The notes under the pieces were generated by a model, which saw nothing but the letters and a program-made list of their open reading frames with translations, searched no databases and was not told where the DNA came from. DNA of 9,266 bases. Source: Flavobacterium sp. (lineage in GTDB: Bacteria; Bacteroidota; Bacteroidia; Flavobacteriales; Flavobacteriaceae). Location: the NCBI GenBank assembly GCA_023253295.1, contig JALRGZ010000316.1, forward strand, positions 1 through 9,266, written 5' to 3'. Positions within the stretch are counted from its first letter, which is position 1. Every line of letters begins with the position of its first letter. This document shows, one piece after another, positions 1 to 5,813 of this stretch. The translations under genes and the position numbers were made by a program.

Positions 1-887
1 TGTTTTGTTTGACGACCTTTTGCTCCTTGACGTACCCATTCCAACTCACGCTCTAATGTTTTTCTTCTTTTAGAAGCTACTTTCTCTTCCTGCTCTAAAC
101 GTTTTGATTTTTGGTCTAGCCAAGAAGAATAGTTTCCTTTCCAAGGAATACCTTCTCCTCTATCCAACTCTAAAATCCATCCGGCAACATTATCCAAGAA
201 ATAACGGTCGTGCGTTACAGCAATTACAGTTCCTGCATATTGTGCTAAATGTTGCTCTAACCAAAGTACAGATTCCGCATCTAAGTGGTTGGTAGGCTCA
301 TCTAATAACAATACATCTGGTTGTTTTAATAACAAACGACATAAGGCTACACGACGACGCTCTCCTCCCGAAAGGTTTTTGATTGGAGTATCACCATCCG
401 GAGTACGCAAAGCATCCATTGCGATTTCTAATTTGGTGTCGATTTCCCAAGCACCTAAAGCATCAATTTTATCCTGTAAAGCAGCCTGACGCTCCATTAA
501 TTTATCCATTTTATCCGGATCAGAATAGTTTTCTTCCAGACCAAATAAATCATTGATTTTGTTGTATTCGTCCAATACAGCCATAGTTTCAGCCACACCT
601 TCCTGAACAACTTCTAAAACAGTTTTAGTTTCATCCAATTGTGGCTCTTGCTCTAAATAACCTACTGTATAACCCGGAGCAAAAACTACATCTCCCTGGT
701 AATTTTTATCAACTCCTGCAATGATTTTTAAAAGTGATGATTTACCCGAACCATTCAAACCTAAAATACCAATTTTAGCACCGTAAAAGAAACTCAAATA
801 AATATCTTTCAACACCTGTTTATTGCTGCTTGAGTAAGTCTTACTCACTTTTGACATTGAGAAAATGACCTTTTTATCGTCTGACAT
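1..887 (-). CDS. ettA: EttA, ABC-F translational throttle ATPase (partial, C-terminal part beyond window)
   Basis: Cytoplasmic ABC-F ATPase. In E. coli, EttA binds the ribosomal E site and gates the first elongation step according to the ATP/ADP ratio. The 295 residues present cover the first ABC domain and the start of the linker. They show Walker A GLNGSGKS (43-50), a Q-loop glutamine in YLEQEPQL (about 80), signature LSGGE (172-176), Walker B VLLLDEP with catalytic Glu197, and switch histidine in THDR (226). The inserted arm lies around 90-150. The stretch VTHDRYFLDNVAGWILELDR with the following GEGIPW, and the linker motif ELEWVRQG, are near-identical to E. coli EttA as I recall it, which separates it from Uup and other ABC-F proteins. 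The start ATG (885-887) gives MSDDKKVIF, matching the family's short N-terminus. There are no transmembrane segments. The second ABC domain, about 260 residues, is missing only because the window ends. Confidence 0.95.
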   Translation of the reverse strand, partial: MSDDKKVIFSMSKVSKTYSSSNKQVLKDIYLSFFYGAKIGILGLNGSGKSSLLKIIAGVDKNYQGDVVFAPGYTVGYLEQEPQLDETKTVLEVVQEGVAETMAVLDEYNKINDLFGLEENYSDPDKMDKLMERQAALQDKIDALGAWEIDTKLEIAMDALRTPDGDTPIKNLSGGERRRVALCRLLLKQPDVLLLDEPTNHLDAESVLWLEQHLAQYAGTVIAVTHDRYFLDNVAGWILELDRGEGIPWKGNYSSWLDQKSKRLEQEEKVASKRRKTLERELEWVRQGAKGRQTK

Positions 888-918
888 ATGAATTATAATT
901 TAATTTTAAAAAAGAATA

Positions 919-926
919 CAAATATA
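919..926 (-). promoter_or_regulatory. Candidate -7 element of ettA promoter
   Basis: The minus strand reads TATATTTG here, an exact match to the Bacteroidota -7 consensus TAnnTTTG, 31 bases upstream of the ettA start codon. No clear TTTG/TTG -33 element stands at the usual spacing, only T-rich sequence, so the call rests on the -7 box and its position. Confidence 0.5.
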
Positions 927-966
927 GTATTATTAAAGAAATAATAAACAGCTAGTCAAACGCAAA

Positions 967-984
967 ACTAATTTAAAAATTAGT
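967..984 (-). terminator. Weak terminator-like hairpin after the peroxidase gene
   Basis: A perfect 8-bp inverted repeat (ACTAATTT / AAATTAGT, 2-base loop) begins nine bases after the peroxidase stop codon. The stem is almost entirely A-T and is followed on the minus strand only by TTTG rather than a long T run. It would be a weak terminator, so some read-through towards ettA is possible. Confidence 0.35.
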
Positions 985-992
985 CAAAAAAA

Positions 993-2753
993 TTATTGGT
1001 AAGCCTTATCCGTTAGTGTTTTCATAAAAGCAATTAATTGTTTTTTTTCCATATCTGTCAAATTTAGTTTATCCTCTGGCAGGGTTTGGTTCTCTAATCT
1101 AAAACCTCTCCCCTTACCGCCACCTTCATTGTAAAAATCAATCACCTCTTCTAAAGATTTGAAAACTCCATTATGCATATAAGGTCCTGTCAAAGTGATA
1201 TTTCGAATCGTTGGAGTTTTGAAGGAATATTTATGAATGATGGCTTGAGTCAAATTATATTTTCCTAAATCAGAATCTAGTTTTCCATCTTTATCCGGCA
1301 CACCTAGAACTTCACTTTCCGATTTCATAAAATTAGGTGGAACAGTTCCGTTAGTTAACGGAATAAAATGACAAGTCGCACATTTGGCTTTTCCAGCAAA
1401 AAGATTAAAACCTGCTTTTTCCTCTTTGGTAAATGCTACCTCATCGCGCATATAAGCATCAAATTTAGCATCAAATTTACTCAATGTTCGAATATACGAA
1501 GCTAATGCATTCTTGATTTCAAAAGCAGTAATTCCTTTTTGAGGAAAGGCTTTTGCAAACTTTTGACTATAATTTTTATTTTTTTTTAATTTCTCTGCTG
1601 CCACTTCCAATGAACCGTGCATCTCATCGGCATTGGTTATTACTGCTACCGCCTGATCTTCCAGATAACTCACTCTGGAATCTGAGAAAAACACTCTTTG
1701 AAAAGCAATATTAGAAAGTGTTGGTGTATTTCTTTTTACAAATGATTTTCCATTAAAAGAAACTGCTTTCTCCAATCCATCAGTAAAAGCTTTATCGGCA
1801 TGATGACAGGAAGCACAAGACCGACTATTATCACCTGACAAAATAGGATCATTGAATAATGATTTACCTAAAGCAGCTTTTTCTTCTGTCGTTTTATAAT
1901 CCGGAAAACCAGAAAATGCTTCTTCGTCAAAAACTTCTTTATCGAATAAAGTTTGCGCAGTAGTTTTTAAACCTCGAATTTCGGTAAAAAAAGGAATATT
2001 TAAACTTTTTTGCGTTTTATATAATTTTCGACTCAACGGATTCCCATAATTCAAAATGAAAGCAGCTCTGTCAAACTGATTAAAATTTGAATTGGTTTTT
2101 AAATAATTCTTGGCTTGTTCCATTATTTTTAATCCACCGTCTGAAGGATTATCCTCAACATATAATCGATAATATTGTATTACTCCTTCTAAGGATGCAA
2201 CTGCTTCTGAAATTGATTTTTGAGCGATTGGCGAATCGAAACCGGTTATTCCCATTGTGATGATTCTGAAAACTTCCAATCGCATCGCATCAAAAACATG
2301 AGAATCGGTTAATTCATTTGTTTCTGTTATTCGGCTCAAACGTTTCAGATTAGCAGAAAGAATTCCGATTTCGTTTAATAATATTGCTTTCGATTTTGCA
2401 TCATACTTTGGGAACAAAAATTCTTCAACAACCTGAAATCCCTGCGGATCTAATGTTTTTCCATCATTTTCTTCAAATTCAGGAATCGCCGGTCCATTGA
2501 TTGCTTTTGAAACTTCAGGAAAATAATATTCACTAAAAACTTCCAGCTTTTTATATTGTGAATGCGCTTTTAAAAATTGATTTTGAATCCTTGCTTCATC
2601 AGCATTCGATTGAATCTTAGTTTCCAAATCATTTACTGATTGGATTAAGCTGGCTACATCAGCCTTAAATAATTGTTTCACTTGTTGGGTCTTTGGTTTT
2701 TCCTGACAGGAAACCATCACTAAAACCAATAAAAAAAAGAAAATCTTTTTCAT
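993..2753 (-). CDS. Di-haem cytochrome c peroxidase lipoprotein with N-terminal imelysin/EfeO-like domain
   Basis: Predicted exported lipoprotein of 586 residues. The signal peptide MKKIFFFLLVLVMVSC has its lipobox cysteine at 16. Residues about 290-586 are a di-haem peroxidase (CcpA/MauG) domain. Haem motif 1 is CASCH (313-317) and motif 2 CATCH (458-462). EMH (377-379) and PYMHNG (524-529) lie where the family carries axial and active-site residues. The family reduces H2O2 or performs other haem-based oxidations outside the cytoplasm. Residues about 25-280 are helical and resemble imelysin/EfeO: YKKLEVFSEYYFP followed by GFQVVE (105-110), the position of that family's GxHxxE motif. At 586 residues it is far longer than a plain peroxidase of about 330. 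I chose the ATG at 2753 because it opens the signal peptide. An in-frame TTG at 2786 lies inside a hairpin and would put 11 residues before it. It follows the PhoX-like gene by 73 bases. Peroxidase call sure; N-domain call moderate. Confidence 0.88.
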   Translation of the reverse strand: MKKIFFFLLVLVMVSCQEKPKTQQVKQLFKADVASLIQSVNDLETKIQSNADEARIQNQFLKAHSQYKKLEVFSEYYFPEVSKAINGPAIPEFEENDGKTLDPQGFQVVEEFLFPKYDAKSKAILLNEIGILSANLKRLSRITETNELTDSHVFDAMRLEVFRIITMGITGFDSPIAQKSISEAVASLEGVIQYYRLYVEDNPSDGGLKIMEQAKNYLKTNSNFNQFDRAAFILNYGNPLSRKLYKTQKSLNIPFFTEIRGLKTTAQTLFDKEVFDEEAFSGFPDYKTTEEKAALGKSLFNDPILSGDNSRSCASCHHADKAFTDGLEKAVSFNGKSFVKRNTPTLSNIAFQRVFFSDSRVSYLEDQAVAVITNADEMHGSLEVAAEKLKKNKNYSQKFAKAFPQKGITAFEIKNALASYIRTLSKFDAKFDAYMRDEVAFTKEEKAGFNLFAGKAKCATCHFIPLTNGTVPPNFMKSESEVLGVPDKDGKLDSDLGKYNLTQAIIHKYSFKTPTIRNITLTGPYMHNGVFKSLEEVIDFYNEGGGKGRGFRLENQTLPEDKLNLTDMEKKQLIAFMKTLTDKAYQ

Positions 2754-2769
2754 AAAAATTACAGAAAAC

Positions 2770-2806
2770 AAAAGCCACGAATCCAAAAGTGGAATCGTGG
2801 ACTTTT
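2770..2806 (-). terminator. Hairpin between PhoX-like and peroxidase genes (terminator or attenuator)
   Basis: An 11-bp stem with one mismatch (CCACGATTCCA / TGGATTCGTGG on the minus strand, 4-base loop) extends past a one-base bulge by AAAAG/CTTTT. It is followed by TTTTGTTTTC. It lies 20 bases after the PhoX-like stop and 16 bases before the peroxidase ATG. The tail is interrupted, so partial termination that tunes the ratio of the two products is more likely than a full stop. I see no convincing separate promoter for the peroxidase gene. Confidence 0.65.
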
Positions 2807-2826
2807 ATAATTATTTTAAAATTGAA

Positions 2827-4263
2827 TTATCTTGGTAAACCTTTAATTAATACAATTTGACTAGCCTGTTTTTCATTTGGACGACCAGTTCCACCATCAA
2901 CACCTTGGTATTGAGTTCCTGTCCAAGTGTGAGGTTGTATACTTAATAAGAAAGCATCATCAATTCCTAATTGTTCAGAAACATCTATCAAAGCACCATA
3001 TTCCCAATCTCCAAAACCAGAAGTCCCACCTACATTGTATTTAGCAGCATCTGTTTCAGTACGACGGTGGTCTAATTCAACCACTACTTTCATTGTTTTC
3101 TTAGCAATATCGTATTGGTAAATATATCCATCATGTGTTTCGTCTCCATATCCGTTAGCATCTTCTTGAACGTAAACATAGTTTTTAGTTACACAAATGT
3201 TATCTGGATTTTGGAATGTTTTTGCAATACCTTCTTTATCATCACCGTCCAATAACACTCTTAATGTTCCTGACAATGGATCATTTTCGTTCAAATTCAA
3301 TTGATATACTCTACCGTATTTTGTTCTTGAAGCATCTGCATTAGCTCCGGTTGTATTTTGACCTGTTACATTAAAATAAATTTCTCTGTCAGCAGTTTTT
3401 CCTCCTTTTCTATAATCCAAATCTTCAACTCTACCAAATTTGATTGCTTTCAAAGTATTTACAGCCTGATTGATTTGATTACCCGTCATTGTTGTATGAT
3501 TATCAATTTTAACGAAAGTCACAGGATAGTCCTTTCCTGAAATCATATCTTTCTCTCTTTGGTTATCATTGTTTCTTTTCATCATATATAATGAACCGCT
3601 AGTCAAATCACCTACAGTATTCGATACATACATAAACAATTGTCCTCCGTAAGTTCCAGAATCGTCATCACCAATAACAACAACTGTTTTTCCAGGGAAA
3701 GCAGTAGCTTTTAAAGGCAATGCATTCTCAGCACTTAAACGACCTAATCCCGGTAATTCTTTGGAAACATTATTAGATGCTACATCAGCATAAGGATTTA
3801 ATCCATGTGTACGAGATTCTTCACCTGATTCACCACAAGTTAAATACAAAGGGCCAAAACCATGCTCAGCCGGAGTTGCCATAGTAGCCCCACATAATCT
3901 CCAAGTTCCTCCATTAGAATTCAATAAATATTCTCCCTTAACAGGTTTAAAGGTTTTGTCTAAAGTAATTCTCGACACAGAGAAGTTATCTTCATTATTT
4001 ACTAAAAAAGTAAAAGTACCATCCTCATTTTTTAATAATCCGCTACCGTCAGCAGAACCACCAAAAACAAAATTCGGACTTTCTGGTAACACATCATCAG
4101 AAGTTAATAAAGAGAACAACTCTAATTTTTCAAATCCTTCTTTTTTCTTTAATAATACAGGAGTAACTGATTGATCTGCCAAAACAACATCTGTTCCTTT
4201 TTTATCATTTTCACAGGAAACGATAGCAGCACTTAAAAGTAATCCTAAAACAATTTTTTTCAT
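2827..4263 (-). CDS. PhoX/DUF839-like lipoprotein
   Basis: Predicted lipoprotein of 478 residues. The signal peptide MKKIVLGLLLSAAIVSC places the lipidated cysteine at 17. The body resembles the PhoX (DUF839) beta-propeller family, whose characterised members are Ca/Fe-dependent alkaline phosphatases. Matching landmarks in order are VNNED (88-92), corresponding to the family's VNHE; YLTCGES (140-146), corresponding to WLTCEE, whose cysteine binds iron in PhoX; VIGDDDSG (196-203); GRVEDLDY (277-284); NPDNICV (352-358); and HTW (445-447). CGESGEE departs from the family's CEE, so phosphatase activity is not assured. Characterised PhoX enzymes are usually exported by the Tat route, but here there is no twin-arginine and a Sec lipoprotein signal instead. 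It is the first gene of a pair with the di-haem peroxidase. Alternatives are a non-catalytic metal- or haem-handling propeller. Family call fairly sure; substrate unknown. Confidence 0.78.
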   Translation of the reverse strand: MKKIVLGLLLSAAIVSCENDKKGTDVVLADQSVTPVLLKKKEGFEKLELFSLLTSDDVLPESPNFVFGGSADGSGLLKNEDGTFTFLVNNEDNFSVSRITLDKTFKPVKGEYLLNSNGGTWRLCGATMATPAEHGFGPLYLTCGESGEESRTHGLNPYADVASNNVSKELPGLGRLSAENALPLKATAFPGKTVVVIGDDDSGTYGGQLFMYVSNTVGDLTSGSLYMMKRNNDNQREKDMISGKDYPVTFVKIDNHTTMTGNQINQAVNTLKAIKFGRVEDLDYRKGGKTADREIYFNVTGQNTTGANADASRTKYGRVYQLNLNENDPLSGTLRVLLDGDDKEGIAKTFQNPDNICVTKNYVYVQEDANGYGDETHDGYIYQYDIAKKTMKVVVELDHRRTETDAAKYNVGGTSGFGDWEYGALIDVSEQLGIDDAFLLSIQPHTWTGTQYQGVDGGTGRPNEKQASQIVLIKGLPR

Positions 4264-4291
4264 CTTGATAGTTTTTTTTAAAAATTTTAAA

Positions 4292-4299
4292 CAAAACTA
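4292..4299 (-). promoter_or_regulatory. Candidate -7 element of the PhoX-like/peroxidase promoter
   Basis: The minus strand reads TAGTTTTG, an exact fit to TAnnTTTG, 28 bases before the PhoX-like ATG. A TTG occurs upstream but only 12 bases away, closer than the usual -33 spacing, so this could be a promoter that depends on an activator. Confidence 0.5.
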
Positions 4300-4324
4300 T
4301 ATTCAAAAATTCAAGAATAGGTTA

Positions 4325-4348
4325 AGTCATTTTATTGAAAAGATGACT
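4325..4348. promoter_or_regulatory. Inverted repeat upstream of the PhoX-like promoter (possible operator)
   Basis: AGTCAT and ATGACT form a perfect 6-bp inverted repeat with a 12-base spacer that can itself pair in part (TTT with AAA). It is centred about 41 bases upstream of the -7 box, near -48 relative to the expected transcription start, a common activator position. I do not recognise it as a known Fur or Pho box. It may be chance in AT-rich DNA. Confidence 0.3.
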
Positions 4349-4429
4349 ATTAGATTAAGGAAATGTAGTAAAATTATTAGTAACGTAAAATTAGCGTTAA
4401 CAAAGAAAAAACAAGAAAACAGCAACTAT

Positions 4430-4465
4430 AAAAAAACGAGCGCTGTTTTTTAAAACAACGCTCGT
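4430..4465 (-). terminator. Intrinsic terminator of the holA/small membrane protein unit
   Basis: On the minus strand ACGAGCG pairs with CGCTCGT (4436-4442 with 4459-4465). After one mismatch the stem continues as TGTTTT/AAAACA, and a run of seven T follows (complement of 4430-4436). It starts 20 bases after the stop of the small membrane protein gene. The strong stem plus T tract make it a convincing rho-independent terminator that insulates the PhoX-like promoter downstream. Confidence 0.9.
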
Positions 4466-4484
4466 CATAGTTATTGTAAATCTA

Positions 4485-4667
4485 TTAAACCCTTCCTTTT
4501 AGTGAACTAAATACCCAAGCAATAGCAAAGAATCCGATTCCTACTGCAGCGAAACCTATACCTGAAACATCTCTGTATTTAAAAATTCCCAATGCGATTA
4601 ATATTAATCCCATTATAATCATTATAAAGGTAGCCCATCCTAAGATGGTATTCTTATTCATTCCCAT
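4485..4667 (-). CDS. Small two-helix membrane protein of unknown function
   Basis: A 60-residue protein with two hydrophobic helices, about 8-27 (ILGWATFIMIIMGLILIALG) and 34-54, joined by a short loop FKYRDVSGIG and ending in the basic tail LKGRV. It should sit in the inner membrane with both ends on the same side. It resembles a short conserved flavobacterial membrane protein family that I recall as CAL67264, with no known role. The start could be the ATG at 4667 or the second one at 4661 (MNKNTILG). It lies 59 bases after holA on the same strand and ends just before a strong terminator, so it is the last gene of that unit, with a possible promoter of its own at 4705-4712. A real gene is likely because the terminator fits its end and the helices are well formed. 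Function unknown. Confidence 0.8.
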   Translation of the reverse strand: MGMNKNTILGWATFIMIIMGLILIALGIFKYRDVSGIGFAAVGIGFFAIAWVFSSLKGRV

Positions 4668-4704
4668 TACTATTGTGGTATTGTATTTAGTTTTCTTAGA
4701 ACTG

Positions 4705-4712
4705 CAAATATC
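4705..4712 (-). promoter_or_regulatory. Possible -7 element for the small membrane protein gene
   Basis: The minus strand reads GATATTTG, one mismatch from TAnnTTTG, 37 bases before the ATG at 4667, in the short gap after holA. No clear -33 element is visible, so transcription may instead run through from holA. Confidence 0.3.
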
Positions 4713-4726
4713 GGTAAATTAAATGG

Positions 4727-5731
4727 CTAATTAAAAATATGATAGAGCATTTCTTTTAATAAATCGGCGTTTGATAAAGCATTCGCTCCAACACCTTTAC
4801 TTTTAACATCAATCTCTCGCAAAGCTGCCACAATCTGACTTACTTTTCGCATTGGATAATTACGAACAGCCACATCATATTCTTTAAGAAAAAAAGGATT
4901 AACTCCTAAAACAGTGGCTACATTTTTAGGATTCTTATCTTTCAATCCGTGGTATTTTAAGAGCTGAACAAAAAAACCAAAAACCAAACTGGTGGTCACT
5001 ACCATTGGGTTGTCTTTGGGATTATTAGCAAAATTTTCGGCAATGGTATAGGCTTTTAATTGGTTGCGTTCCCCAATGGCTTTTCGTAATTCGAAAACAT
5101 TAAAATCTTTACTAAATCCAATATTCTCTTCAATATCTTTAGGAGTAATTGTACTGCCTTTCGGTAAAATGATTTGTAGTTTTTCTAATTCATTATTGAT
5201 TTTACTCAAATCTGTTCCTAAAAATTCTACCAACATTGCCGAAGCCTTCGGATCAATATTGTATTTCTTTCCGGATAAAACTCTTTTAATCCAGTCACCA
5301 ACCTGATTTTCATAGAGTTTTTTACTTTCGTAAATCAAACCAGTTTTGGCAATGTTTTTAGTGACTTTTTTTCTTTTATCTAATGTTTTGTATTTGTAAC
5401 AAAAAACCAAAACCGTGGAAGGCATTGGGTTTTCTGCATAAGCTTCTAATCTGTCAATCGTTTTTGTCAAATCCTGCGCTTCCTTAACAATCACCACCTG
5501 ACGTTCTGCCATCATTGGGTAACGTTTAGCGGTCCCTACAACATCTTCAATCGTAACATCTCTACCATATACTACCGTTTGATTAAAACCTTTCTCATCA
5601 TCCGACAACACATTCTCTTCTATATATTCTGAAAGCTTGTCTATATAGTAAGGTTCTTCACCCATTAAAAAATAAATAGGTTTGATATTCCCGGCTTTGA
5701 TATCATTAACAATTTTTACGACTTCGTCCAT
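4727..5731 (-). CDS. holA: DNA polymerase III delta subunit (clamp loader)
   Basis: Delta subunit of the replicative clamp loader. It opens the beta sliding clamp so that it can be placed on primed DNA, working in the cytoplasm with gamma/tau and delta-prime. The length of 334 residues is normal. The N-terminal domain starts with the family's IKPIYFLMGEEPYYIDKL (17-34), followed by MMAERQVVIVKEAQDL, the region with the clamp-contacting element. AAA+-like domains follow, then a collar domain ending in NALSNADLLKEMLYHIFN, typical of HolA C-termini. As usual for delta there is no functional Walker A. The ATG at 5731 is the natural start and is preceded by a weak purine stretch (AAAGAA). It is transcribed divergently from the nuclease-domain gene across 82 bases that hold a large palindrome. 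I saw no perfect TAnnTTTG box for it; TTATTTTG at 5793-5800 on the minus strand is the nearest. Confidence 0.95.
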   Translation of the reverse strand: MDEVVKIVNDIKAGNIKPIYFLMGEEPYYIDKLSEYIEENVLSDDEKGFNQTVVYGRDVTIEDVVGTAKRYPMMAERQVVIVKEAQDLTKTIDRLEAYAENPMPSTVLVFCYKYKTLDKRKKVTKNIAKTGLIYESKKLYENQVGDWIKRVLSGKKYNIDPKASAMLVEFLGTDLSKINNELEKLQIILPKGSTITPKDIEENIGFSKDFNVFELRKAIGERNQLKAYTIAENFANNPKDNPMVVTTSLVFGFFVQLLKYHGLKDKNPKNVATVLGVNPFFLKEYDVAVRNYPMRKVSQIVAALREIDVKSKGVGANALSNADLLKEMLYHIFN

Positions 5732-5738
5732 TTCTTTG

Positions 5739-5793
5739 GTTTATGGTTTGTCGTTTATTGTTTTTGTGTTTTACAAAACAATAAACTATAAAC
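5739..5793. repeat. Seven-base periodic repeat forming a large palindrome in the holA divergent gap
   Basis: Consecutive heptamers GTTTATG, GTTTGTC, GTTTATT, GTTTTTG (5739-5766) and, one base on, GTTTTAC are followed by inverted copies AATAAAC, TATAAAC (5780-5793). Together they form a stem: GTTTATTG (5753-5760) pairs with CAATAAAC (5779-5786), then TTTTGT with ACAAAA after one bulged T, around the loop GTTTT. Flanking bases 5746-5751 pair further with 5788-5793. It occupies most of the 82-base gap between holA and the nuclease-domain gene, so it could be a shared regulatory dyad, a two-way transcription barrier, or a dispersed genomic repeat. Confidence 0.7.
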
Positions 5794-5801
5794 AAAATAA
5801 C

Positions 5802-5809
5802 TATTTTTG
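5802..5809 (+). promoter_or_regulatory. Candidate -7 element with very short or no leader
   Basis: TATTTTTG matches TAnnTTTG exactly but ends only four bases before the ATG at 5814. If used, transcription would begin at or next to the start codon, giving a leaderless message. There is no TTG at the -33 spacing, so it may be a chance match. Confidence 0.35.
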
Positions 5810-5813
5810 CCCA

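Noticed and set aside
104..489. Two short plus-strand reading frames (104-295 and 289-489)
   Set aside because: They lie antisense within ettA, match no family I know, and have no promoter or start context.
2754..2786. Eleven-residue N-terminal extension of the peroxidase from a TTG at 2786
   Set aside because: It would place residues ahead of a complete lipoprotein signal peptide, and its start lies inside the intergenic hairpin.
3358..4174. Two short plus-strand reading frames inside the PhoX-like gene (3358-3540, 3956-4174)
   Set aside because: They are mirror frames of a well-supported gene with low-complexity products.
4265..4453. Plus-strand frame of 62 residues upstream of the PhoX-like gene
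   Set aside because: The product is a lysine/asparagine-rich string typical of AT-rich noncoding DNA, and it runs through the promoter, the inverted repeat and into the terminator hairpin.
5739..5793. CRISPR-like or phage attachment reading of the heptamer tract
   Set aside because: Units are seven bases with no unique spacers, and no integrase, tRNA or cas gene is present.
5682..5813. Upstream extension of the nuclease-domain reading frame by 44 residues
   Set aside because: It overlaps the start of holA antisense and crosses the palindrome; the ATG at 5814 gives a sensible N-terminus for the family.
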